DNA from: Plesiomonas shigelloides
GTDB lineage: Bacteria > Pseudomonadota > Gammaproteobacteria > Enterobacterales > CAMTGL01
Length of the DNA stretch: 64,000 bases
Assembly: GCF_900087055.1 (NCBI RefSeq)
Contig: NZ_LT575468.1
Location: forward strand, 1,612,001 to 1,676,000
Direction: 5' to 3'
Under the pieces are notes generated by a model. That model did not search any database. It was not told where the DNA came from and was given only the letters and a program-made list of their open reading frames with translations. Shown here in pieces: positions 56,266 to 64,000 of this stretch. Each line of letters opens with the position of its first letter. Positions within the stretch are counted from its first letter, which is position 1. The position numbers were made by a program, and so were the translations under genes.

Positions 56266-57807
56266 ATGCACGGAATCAATCAAGCGGAAATAAACCAGCG
56301 ACCAGCGCCAGATGCCTTACTGTGCCAAATTGCCGATTATGTGATGGATTGCACCGAGCCATCCGCCGAAGCATTAGCCACGGCGCGTTATTGTTTGCTC
56401 GATACGCTCGGCTGCGGATTACTCGCGCTGCGGTTCCCTGAATGCACCAAGCACTTGGGGCCGCTGGTGGAGGGCACATCCGTGCGCCACGGTGCGCGTG
56501 TTCCGGGGACGTCACACGAGCTGGATCCGGTCACCGCCGCATTTAACATCGGCTGCATGATCCGCTGGTTGGATTACAACGATACGTGGTTGGCTGCCGA
56601 GTGGGGGCATCCCTCTGATAATTTAGGGGCTATTTTGGCGGTGGCTGATTATTTGAGCCGCAAAGCCGTGGCGCAAGGCAACGCTCCACTGACTTTACGC
56701 GATGTGCTGGTGGCCATGATTCAAGCGCATGAGATTCAAGGCGTATTGGCCTTGGAGAACAGCTTTAACCGTGTCGGGTTGGACCACGTGTTGCTGGTGC
56801 GTGTGGCATCCACGGCGGTGGTGACATGGCTGTTAGGCGGTGATCGTCAGCAGGTGATCGATGCTTTATCACAAGCGTGGGCCGATGGCGGCGCATTACG
56901 GACTTATCGCCATGCACCGAATGCAGGTTCACGTAAATCGTGGGCGGCCGGTGACGCCACTTCACGCGCGGTACGTTTGGCGATGATCACCATGAAAGGG
57001 GAAATGGGCTTACCGTCGGTGCTCAGTGCGCCGCGCTGGGGTTTTTGCGATGTGTTGATGCATGGTGAACCACTGCGAGTGAGTCAGCCTTTTGCGTCTT
57101 ACGTGATGGAAAATGTGCTGTTTAAAATCTCGTATCCGGCAGAATTCCATGCGCAAACTGCCGTGGAGTGCGCGGTAACGTTACACCGTAACGAATCATC
57201 GCGTTATCTTTCTCAGCGTGGTAGTGAACAACCGGGCATTGAAGATATTGAACGTATTGAAGTGACGACCCATGAGTCAGCTGTGCGGATTATTTCCAAA
57301 ACTGGCGCGCTGGCTAATCCCGCCGATCGTGATCACTGCTTGCAGTACATGATTGCAGTGCCGTTGTTGTATGGTACGTTGACCGCCGAGCATTACGAAG
57401 ATGCATTCCACCGTGCTGACCCGCGCATTGATGCGCTGCGTGAGAAGATGGTGGTACGCGAAGACAGTGCCTATTCCCGCGATTATCTTGACCCGAGTAA
57501 ACGTTCGATTGCCAATGCGGTGCAGATTTTTTATCGCGATGGCTCATGCAGTGAGCGAGTTGCGGTGGAATATCCGGTCGGGCATCGTCGTCGTCGGGAA
57601 GAGGGCATCCCGTTATTGCTGGCCAAATTTCGCGCTAGCTTGCAAACTCGATTCCCGGCGGCACAATGTGCGCGTATTCTGACTCAGTGCGGTGTAGACG
57701 ACGCCAACAAGGGGGATCTCGGACACTCTGCAAACGCTACAAATTCGTTGGACGCGTTTGCCGCGATTCCGGTTAACCAATTTATGGATTTGTGGGTGAT
57801 TAACTAA
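56266..57807 (+). CDS. prpD: 2-methylcitrate dehydratase
   Basis: 513 residues in the MmgE/PrpD family, longer than average at the C-terminus. Key blocks are [77 protein letters not shown] and [16 protein letters not shown]. It makes 2-methylaconitate or, in the enteric type, directly 2-methylisocitrate. AAGGAG precedes the ATG. No prpE or acnD/prpF follows, so propionyl-CoA must come from elsewhere. Confidence 0.94.
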   Translation: MHGINQAEINQRPAPDALLCQIADYVMDCTEPSAEALATARYCLLDTLGCGLLALRFPECTKHLGPLVEGTSVRHGARVPGTSHELDPVTAAFNIGCMIRWLDYNDTWLAAEWGHPSDNLGAILAVADYLSRKAVAQGNAPLTLRDVLVAMIQAHEIQGVLALENSFNRVGLDHVLLVRVASTAVVTWLLGGDRQQVIDALSQAWADGGALRTYRHAPNAGSRKSWAAGDATSRAVRLAMITMKGEMGLPSVLSAPRWGFCDVLMHGEPLRVSQPFASYVMENVLFKISYPAEFHAQTAVECAVTLHRNESSRYLSQRGSEQPGIEDIERIEVTTHESAVRIISKTGALANPADRDHCLQYMIAVPLLYGTLTAEHYEDAFHRADPRIDALREKMVVREDSAYSRDYLDPSKRSIANAVQIFYRDGSCSERVAVEYPVGHRRRREEGIPLLLAKFRASLQTRFPAAQCARILTQCGVDDANKGDLGHSANATNSLDAFAAIPVNQFMDLWVIN

Positions 57808-57853
57808 GTCTACTCGCATAGAAACTCCAGCATAGAAAATTCAAATCGTGAAA

Positions 57854-57916
57854 ACTGGCGCGTCCTTTAACCATTAAGCTAATTGGCGAATGTGTTAATG
57901 GGGGCGTCAGTTTTTT
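57854..57916 (+). terminator. prp operon terminator
   Basis: Outer stem ACTGGCGC / GGCGTCAGT with a G-T pair, inner stem CCATTAA / TTAATGG, then six T. Confidence 0.75.
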
Positions 57917-58094
57917 ATCTGCTTGTTAATCCTCTTCCGTTCACTCTCTTTAGGGCGAGTGGGCGAGTTGTATCCGTTTTCCTTAATCGTTTGTGATCAC
58001 GACATTTTTCATCTGTTAATCTTTACAACAAGAGTCGTTCTGAATTCACCCATTTTGCTTTATGGTAGAGCTGAATTTGCAAAGGGAGTGTGGC

Positions 58095-59528
58095 ATGAGA
58101 AAGTGTCTGGTTATGGGCGCGGCGGGTTATATCGGATCTTACCTTGTCCCACATCTGCAAGCGCAGGGGTATCAGGTGGTGGCAGGAGCACGGCGTCCGT
58201 GCCGTTTGCCAGAGGGCGTGGAGTTTCGTCTGGCCGACAGCCTCAAACCGCGGACCTTACAGGTTGCATTAACCGGCATCGACACCGTTTTTTATCTGGT
58301 GCATGCCATGGGCTCAGGCGCTGAATTTCACCGTTTAGAGCAGCAAGGGGTGAAGAACTTTGCGGCGGCAGCGCACAAGGCGGGGGTACGACGCATCATC
58401 TACCTTGGGGCGATTCAGCCCGAATCTTGCCACAGTCGACATCTTAATTCGCGCCGTTATTGCGGTGAGCTATTTCGAGCTTCAGGAGTCCCAACCGTTG
58501 AACTGCGGGCGGGGATCATTATCGGGCCTGGCTCTGCCGCGTTCGAGGTGATGCGCGATCTGGTTTATAACCTGCCATTAATGGTCACACCTAAGTGGGT
58601 GCGTTCGCGTACGCCCCCGATTGCGCTGTCGAACTTGCTCTACTATTTGACCGGTCTGATTGAAGCTGAGGGAATCGAAGGACAGATTTTCAATGCTGCT
58701 GGCCCAGAATTGCTCAGTTACCAGCAGCAGTTACAGAAATTTGCCGAGCACATTGGTAAGCGTTGCCCGATTATTCCGGTGCCGTTTTTGAGCCCGAAAT
58801 TATCGGCGTGGTGGTTGCAGTTTGTCACCTCGGTACCGCAACCGGTGGCAAAAGCGTTAGTCGGCGGGCTTAAACACGATATTCCTGCCGATGATGCGGC
58901 GTTACGTGCGCTATTGCCACAAACCTTGCTGAGCTTTGATCAGGCGCTGGCGGAAAGTTTGGCGTTGGAGCAAAAACTTGGTGCGGAGCAGCAAGGGCAG
59001 GAAACCCCGTTAGGGCTACGCTGGCGTCATCCTGAATATGGTTTTTACGATCGCACCGCCAGTGGCGAAGCGCTCTGTTTAGCCAGTACCGATACGGTGT
59101 GGCAAGAGCTGCAATTACTCGGTGGCGAACAGCGATACTTTTACATGAATGAGCTGTGGGTGATCCGTGAGTGGATGGATCATCTGATTGGCGGGCCAGC
59201 GTTAACGCGCGGTCGAACCAATCCGGATAAATTTGTGAAAGGCGATATGCTCGATTCTTGGCAAATTTTGGGCGTTGATGAAGGGCGGCGGTTAGATTTG
59301 CTGTTTAATATGAAAGCGCCGGGTGTGGGGCGATTAGAGTTTCTGATTCTTCCCGAAGAGTCAGGGCTAACGCGCATTCGCGTAACCGCCCATTGGCACC
59401 CACAGGGCGCGTGGGGATTGGCCTATTGGCTGGCTATGTTGCCGTTTCATCTGTTTATCTTTCAAGGGATGACCGAGGCTATCGCCAAGCAAGCCGAGCA
59501 GCGCGCCGGCATTCCTGTGATGGATTAA
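58095..59528 (+). CDS. NAD(P)-binding SDR protein fused to DUF2867
   Basis: 477 residues. The N-terminal Rossmann part has MGAAGYIGSYLVPHLQAQGYQVVAGAR and VRRIIYLGAIQPE (YbjT/complex I NDUFA9-like). The C-terminal 150 residues (FYMNELWVIREWMDHLIGGPALTRGRT, GDMLDSWQILGVDEGRRLDLLFNMKAPG) are DUF2867, a START-like fold. The fusion is common and its role unknown, maybe quinone or lipid handling. GGGAG selects 58095. Confidence 0.85.
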   Translation: MRKCLVMGAAGYIGSYLVPHLQAQGYQVVAGARRPCRLPEGVEFRLADSLKPRTLQVALTGIDTVFYLVHAMGSGAEFHRLEQQGVKNFAAAAHKAGVRRIIYLGAIQPESCHSRHLNSRRYCGELFRASGVPTVELRAGIIIGPGSAAFEVMRDLVYNLPLMVTPKWVRSRTPPIALSNLLYYLTGLIEAEGIEGQIFNAAGPELLSYQQQLQKFAEHIGKRCPIIPVPFLSPKLSAWWLQFVTSVPQPVAKALVGGLKHDIPADDAALRALLPQTLLSFDQALAESLALEQKLGAEQQGQETPLGLRWRHPEYGFYDRTASGEALCLASTDTVWQELQLLGGEQRYFYMNELWVIREWMDHLIGGPALTRGRTNPDKFVKGDMLDSWQILGVDEGRRLDLLFNMKAPGVGRLEFLILPEESGLTRIRVTAHWHPQGAWGLAYWLAMLPFHLFIFQGMTEAIAKQAEQRAGIPVMD

Positions 59529-59537
59529 TGAAAAAAT

Positions 59538-59577
59538 AAAGGGATAAACACCAAAACGGTTTATCCCTTATTGTTTT
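59538..59577 (+). terminator. Terminator after the SDR-DUF2867 gene
   Basis: AAGGGATAAAC, loop ACCAAAACG, GTTTATCCCTT, then ATTGTTTTT. Confidence 0.85.
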
Positions 59578-59626
59578 TAGCTTTTAAGCCGGTTTCTCGG
59601 CTAGTGACATTATCGCGGCAGCAATA

Positions 59627-60607
59627 TTAACCGCGAGCATTCCAACGATACATGCGCCACGCTTTTTGCTGGGCTGGGGTGAAGAAGGTCCAGGCGATAA
59701 AGCGGCTGATTTTCTGCCCTTGTGACATTTCGATAGTTTTCACTTCGGTCGCGCCCACTGCGCTCAAGGCTTCATACAGCGCTGGCAAACTGGTCTTTTT
59801 CGATACCAATGACGTAAACCAGAAACACTGACCGGCAAATTCGCGGCTTTCGTGGATCATATCACTGATGAAACGCACTTCGCCGCCATCGCACCACAGC
59901 TCATTATGCTGACCGCCGAAATTGAGAGCCGGCTGGGCATCAATGGTATTGGCATTACCGCGCGAGACTTGATTGTAGGCCAACTTGCTGCGCTTACGCT
60001 GGGTCGTTTCTGCCGCTTCCTGCGCAGAGGCATGGAATGGCGGGTTGCACAGGGTGAAGTCAAACATTTCGCCCGGCTGAATAATGCCACGCAAAATGTC
60101 GCTAGGCTGAGTTTGGGTACGCAGCGTAATCGCTGATTGCATGGCTGGGTTGCGCTCTAAAATAGCCTCAGCAGACGCGATGGCGACAGTATCAATCTCC
60201 GAACCGACCATATTCCAGCCATAGCTGTGATGGGCCAGCAGCGGATAAATCAGGTTCGCGCCAGTACCGACATCCAAACCGGTAATGCGTTTACCTTTCG
60301 GAATTCGACCTTGATTGGCTTCGGCCAGCAGATCAGCCAGATGGTGAACATAATCGGCACGCCCCGGAACCGGTGGGCAGAGGTAGCCTTCAGGAACATC
60401 CCAGCCTTCAACTGCATAAAAATGCTTCAGCAACGCCCGGTTCAGGGCTTTCACTGCATTTGGATCAGAGAAATTGATGGAATCGGTGCCATAGGCGTTG
60501 CGCTGGACATAGTTGGCCAGCTCTGGGCTTGCTTCGGTCAGCGCCGCGAAGTCATACGAAGAGCGGTGCAGGTTACGTGGGTGCAGATTAGATTTGGTGT
60601 CACTCAT
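59627..60607 (-). CDS. rlmF: 23S rRNA (adenine-1618-N6)-methyltransferase
   Basis: 326 residues: N-terminal LHPRNLHRSSYDFAAL, SAM motif GLDVGTGANLIYPLL, the N6-adenine motif NPPF in FTLCNPPFHAS, and HNELWCDGGEVRFISDMI. The ladder of motifs matches E. coli YbiN/RlmF. It acts on the large ribosomal subunit rRNA. The gap 60608-60836 is shared with the divergent mannosidase gene. Confidence 0.93.
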   Translation of the reverse strand: MSDTKSNLHPRNLHRSSYDFAALTEASPELANYVQRNAYGTDSINFSDPNAVKALNRALLKHFYAVEGWDVPEGYLCPPVPGRADYVHHLADLLAEANQGRIPKGKRITGLDVGTGANLIYPLLAHHSYGWNMVGSEIDTVAIASAEAILERNPAMQSAITLRTQTQPSDILRGIIQPGEMFDFTLCNPPFHASAQEAAETTQRKRSKLAYNQVSRGNANTIDAQPALNFGGQHNELWCDGGEVRFISDMIHESREFAGQCFWFTSLVSKKTSLPALYEALSAVGATEVKTIEMSQGQKISRFIAWTFFTPAQQKAWRMYRWNARG

Positions 60608-60836
60608 CAGGATGTCTGGATTTCAGGCTACAAAGATTGGCAACAATAATAGCGGAAAACCGGACATCTTTCGCATTTATCGTTGTTTCTCGGCTTAGGT
60701 GGTGTTTTGCGCGTCGGTTACTGGCCATGTGTCACTCATGTTTGTGGCCTGCTTCTTTAAAATGGGTCACATACTGTGCGTATTGCGCTACGTAATGGAA
60801 TGAGAAGAACAGCAAGCATTCGGAGAGGATCTCATT

Positions 60837-63482
60837 TTGCCGACACTAAATTTACACGGTAATAGCTTACACGGGGAATGGACGCTGACATCGCCGCAGC
60901 ACCCTCAGATTCACACGCGTTGCTCGTTGCCGGGCGATATCCACAGTGCCTTGTTAGAGGCTAATTTGATCCCCGATCCCTATTTTGCCTGTAATGAACA
61001 GCAGGTGCAGTGGGTAGGGGAAAGTGAATGGCATCTGTCTCGTACCTTTACCTTATCTGTGCACGAATTGTCGGCCAGTCGGCTGCTGCTGGGTCTTACC
61101 TTTGTCGATACGATGGCGACGGTATGGGTTAATGGGCAGGTAGTCCTGCAGTGCCACAATATGTTCCGGCGTTTTGAGGCAGATATTTTGCCGCGGGTCG
61201 TGGCAGGGGAAAACCAAATCCAAATTCGGTTGTTGCGTAATGACGTGGAAGCTGCGGATCGGGCGTCGCGCCTGCCTTTCCCTATCCCTTGGGCGCAGGG
61301 GAATAATCAGATTCCGCACATGAATTTGCTGCGTAAAACCCAATGTCATGCCGGTTGGGATTGGGGGATCTGCTTATTGGTCAGTGGCGTATATGGCGAG
61401 ATCTCGCTAGAACCGGTATTTGCCGTTCAGCCGTTGCAAGTGCGTACCGAACAAGAGTGGCGAGCCGATGGCAGTTGCCGCTTGCACGTAGATTGTACCT
61501 ATCAGGTGGATAAAGAGAATGTGCCGTTAGTTGCGCAAGTAACCTTGCTCTCACCGACATTCTTAGCTCAGGGAAACAGACAAGACAATTCGCAGCATCA
61601 GGTAGAGCAGATCCATCTTGAGTTACCACCACAGCCTTGCGGCGAAGGGCGTTTTTGCCATCGCATTGATATTGCACATCCCCAGCGTTGGTGGCCGGCA
61701 GGCTACGGCCCACAGCCACTGTATACGCTTCAGGTAACTTTTATTGATGTTAGCGCACCAGATACTGACGCGCCGATTACTGCGCGCAAAAAGTTGATTG
61801 AAAAGCGTATTGGCTTACGCCAGTTAGAGCTGATAACGGAAGACGATGCAATTGGCAGCAGCATGCTGTTTCGGGTCAATGGCCGAGCAATCACCGCCAA
61901 GGGTGCTAATTGGATCCCGCTCGATGCACTTCCGTCGCGTCACACGCCAAAGCGTTATCGGCGCTTACTTGAAGATGCAGTGGCCGCCAATATGAATATG
62001 TTGCGCGTATGGGGCGGCGGCATGTATGAGCAGGATATCTTCTACGATCTTTGCGACGAGCTGGGTTTACTGGTGTGGCAAGATTTAATGTTCTCCTGCG
62101 CGCTGTATCCCTCAACCCCTGAATTCTTACTCGATGTTGAGCATGAGGTGCGTTATCAGGTGCAGCGTTTAGCCGACCATCCATCACTGGCGTTATGGTG
62201 TGGGGATAACGAGGTGATTGGCGCGATTGGCTGGTATCCAGAATCCCGTGAACAGCGCGTTAAATACACGGTGAATTACGATCGCCTTAATCGTCTGTTG
62301 GCCAAAGTTGTTGAGCAGGAAGACCCGTCGCGCCGCTTCTGGGCCAGCTCGCCGTGTAATGGGGAGTTAGATTTTGGCGATGCATGGCATGATGACAACC
62401 GTGGCGATATGCATTTTTGGGATGTGTGGCACTCCGGTAAATCCTTTGATGCTTACCACAGCGTGAAACCGCGTTTTTGCTCCGAGTTCGGTTTTCAGTC
62501 ATGGCCATCGTTGCCCACCGTGAAATCCTTTGCCGAGCCGGATGAGTGGAATATCACTTCGCCAACATTTGAACAGCATCAGAAGAACGGGCGGGGCAAC
62601 AGCATTATCACGGAGATGATCACGCGCTATTTTCGCTTCCCGATCAGCTTTGAACAGCAGCTGTACTTAAGTCAGGTGCAACAGGCGCTGGCTATTAAAA
62701 CGGCAGCGGAATACTGGCGAGCTTATAAGAATCACTGTCGCGGCATTTTGTTCTGGCAGCTCAATGATTGCTGGCCGGTGAGTTCGTGGTCAAGCATTGA
62801 GTATTCAGGGCGCTGGAAATTGCTGCATCACCATGCCCGTCATTTCTTTGCGCCGTTAATGGCGACCTTTATTCATGAACCTTTTGCCCATGAACCTAAT
62901 GCGCAAGGCCAGCCGATGTTAACGTTGCATCTGGTTAATGATCGGCATGCCACGCAATCGCTGCATGGGGAAGTATTGCAGATCAGCTGGCAAGGAGATG
63001 TGTTACAGCGGTGGCCGCTAACATGTACCGCTGCGCCAGATAGCTCTGCACCAATTTGGCAAATTCCGCTGCCCGAGCGTAATACACGTAACGCCTCTGG
63101 TAGTACGAATGCGTCAGAAAGCGAGGCGCGACGGGGCTTTTATCATGTGGTTCTGCACTCGGAGTCACCAAACCATCAGGCTAATGAACGCATTGAAAAC
63201 AGCTTCTATCCCGATGAGTTTAAGCGTTTACCGTTGCAACCGGCGCAGATTGAGTACTGTATTAGCGGAGATGATCAAGGTAGCTATATCGAGTTGTGGA
63301 GTCAGCATCCGGCGCTGTTTGTGCATGTCGAATATAGCGGCGAAGGGCGTTTTGAGGATGCAGGGTTTACCTTACTGCCTGAGGCTATAGGAGGGCGTCG
63401 TCGTTTACGCTTTATCGGCTCTGCAAGTTGTGCGGAATTGGCAGCAGGCGTGAAGGTTTACGATTTGCGTTCGACTTACTGA
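60837..63482 (+). CDS. Beta-mannosidase (GH2)
   Basis: 881 residues. It has an N-terminal jelly roll, two Ig-like domains and a TIM barrel with general acid/base Glu459 in WCGDNEVIG and nucleophile Glu550 in RFCSEFGFQ. The pattern WDWG at 174-177 and RVWGGGMYEQDIFYDLCDELG mark the GH2 mannosidase group. No signal peptide, so it works in the cytosol on imported mannosides. The start is TTG at 60837, with GGAGAGGA 7 bases upstream; no ATG lies nearby in frame before the conserved domain. Confidence 0.92.
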   Translation: MPTLNLHGNSLHGEWTLTSPQHPQIHTRCSLPGDIHSALLEANLIPDPYFACNEQQVQWVGESEWHLSRTFTLSVHELSASRLLLGLTFVDTMATVWVNGQVVLQCHNMFRRFEADILPRVVAGENQIQIRLLRNDVEAADRASRLPFPIPWAQGNNQIPHMNLLRKTQCHAGWDWGICLLVSGVYGEISLEPVFAVQPLQVRTEQEWRADGSCRLHVDCTYQVDKENVPLVAQVTLLSPTFLAQGNRQDNSQHQVEQIHLELPPQPCGEGRFCHRIDIAHPQRWWPAGYGPQPLYTLQVTFIDVSAPDTDAPITARKKLIEKRIGLRQLELITEDDAIGSSMLFRVNGRAITAKGANWIPLDALPSRHTPKRYRRLLEDAVAANMNMLRVWGGGMYEQDIFYDLCDELGLLVWQDLMFSCALYPSTPEFLLDVEHEVRYQVQRLADHPSLALWCGDNEVIGAIGWYPESREQRVKYTVNYDRLNRLLAKVVEQEDPSRRFWASSPCNGELDFGDAWHDDNRGDMHFWDVWHSGKSFDAYHSVKPRFCSEFGFQSWPSLPTVKSFAEPDEWNITSPTFEQHQKNGRGNSIITEMITRYFRFPISFEQQLYLSQVQQALAIKTAAEYWRAYKNHCRGILFWQLNDCWPVSSWSSIEYSGRWKLLHHHARHFFAPLMATFIHEPFAHEPNAQGQPMLTLHLVNDRHATQSLHGEVLQISWQGDVLQRWPLTCTAAPDSSAPIWQIPLPERNTRNASGSTNASESEARRGFYHVVLHSESPNHQANERIENSFYPDEFKRLPLQPAQIEYCISGDDQGSYIELWSQHPALFVHVEYSGEGRFEDAGFTLLPEAIGGRRRLRFIGSASCAELAAGVKVYDLRSTY

Positions 63483-63903
63483 GTTGTGATGTCTAAAAAC
63501 GTGATTTATACGCATTTACTCTGAATTGATTACTGCATTCTGAATCGCCACCAATAAACTAGACCCTTCATAGGCTAAGCGCAGAAGTACTTAGCTCGAA
63601 AGAAGGGACACAAGGGATACAAGAAGGGAAGCGCGGCCTGCTCACACAGGCCGCTTTTTTTATGTCCGTCTTTTGTCGCTGTAGCTCCCTTTGGTAGATT
63701 GCTATTGGCTCATTCAGCACTTGGTGAGATAGGTGTTATCCTTGCACTTGATTGAATTATCCCTGCTCATAAAACAATCTATAGATAAAACAAACACCTA
63801 AACGGCAGAATAATTTATTCTTAATTAAACAACCGTTTAAAACGGATTAAGTGCTTAGCTAATTTTCACCATGCCGCACAACTGTGCGGAGTAAAAGACT
63901 GCC
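63483..63903. other. Gene-free gap between beta-mannosidase and TonB receptor
   Basis: The stretch has the mannosidase terminator and AT-rich sequence with no gene. AAACAACCGTTTAAAACGG near 63827-63844 forms a small stem. Confidence 0.4.
63633..63661 (+). terminator. Terminator downstream of beta-mannosidase
   Basis: GCGGCCTG, loop CTCACA, CAGGCCGC, seven T. Confidence 0.92.
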
Positions 63904-64000
63904 TCAAAATTGATAGCTGGCTGAGAGTTTGAGATTACGCCCAGGCTCCAATGTGCCGTATTCCGGTGCGCCCCAGTAGAAACCGAACGCGGTCGGTTCG
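63904..64000 (-). CDS. C-terminus of a TonB-dependent outer membrane receptor
   Basis: The last 31 codons before TGA (63906-63904) read EPTAFGFYWGAPEYGTLE then PGRNLKLSASYQF. An E-P-G-R-N-x-x-L-S-x-S-Y-x-F end is the final beta strand of TonB-dependent receptors, with the terminal Phe needed for outer-membrane insertion. The rest lies beyond the window. A sugar or iron-complex ligand is possible. Confidence 0.65.
   Translation of the reverse strand, partial: EPTAFGFYWGAPEYGTLEPGRNLKLSASYQF

Overview
The window holds the distal part of a large chromosomal (sedentary) integron at about 1-18,950, followed by about 45 kb of ordinary gammaproteobacterial chromosome. Housekeeping proteins close to Escherichia coli forms (PfkB, TesA/YbbA/YbbP, LdhA, FetAB, AzoR, RlmF, KatG), an ERIC-like intergenic element near 39,850-39,974 and a cassette array with Vibrio-like attC sites suggest an Enterobacterales/Vibrionales-type host. 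Plesiomonas is my best guess, but this is an inference and not proven by the sequence.

Integron (1-18,950). I count 22 copies of one species-type attC repeat: 20 of full length (about 122 bp), one cut in half (4775-4824) and one lacking a hairpin (17436-17520). All are in the same orientation, with R'' on the left and R' on the right, so the integrase gene should lie to the left, outside the window; the array ends at pfkB. Cassette cargo: a partial DODA-type dioxygenase, a PsiE-like protein, two near-identical exported proteins, GNAT enzymes, a TacA/TacT toxin-antitoxin pair, a VOC protein, a Sir2 / GIY-YIG-like / cREC multigene cassette, a METTL21-like methyltransferase, a maltose/galactoside-type acetyltransferase, a Nudix hydrolase, and two interrupted genes (CoiA-like frameshift; DUF2157-like nonsense). 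Most recognisable cargo genes point against the attC direction and must carry their own promoters. Several of these antisense genes are followed directly by a degenerate attC of another type in their own orientation, so they look like older cassettes trapped in reverse. Seven cassettes belong to one family that encodes, on the minus strand, a decayed tandem-repeat protein with TRPF and WKEY motifs.

Chromosome (18,949-34,290). pfkB, a GNAT gene, tesA divergent from ybbA-ybbP, a small Cys protein, a beta/gamma-crystallin-like lipoprotein, katG, two GNATs, a CARB-like class A beta-lactamase, another GNAT, an ICMT-like methyltransferase, a small HTH protein, a small membrane protein and a LysE-type exporter.

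Non-coding region (34,291-36,094). A 49-residue single-membrane-segment protein is followed by about 0.9 kb without a plausible gene. This stretch has an extended -10 promoter, a 5' hairpin, long internal stems and a strong intrinsic terminator, which makes it a candidate long structured RNA.

Chromosome (36,095-64,000). META-domain lipoprotein, membrane protein, TetR regulator, ldhA, CBS protein, a DASS transporter / histidine kinase / response regulator operon, fetAB, a DUF3135 protein, DoxX, azoR, LysR, an SDR, a GDPD-family phosphodiesterase, a GntR regulator with the methylcitrate cycle genes prpB-prpC-prpD, an SDR/DUF2867 fusion, rlmF, a beta-mannosidase started by TTG, and the C-terminus of a TonB-dependent receptor.
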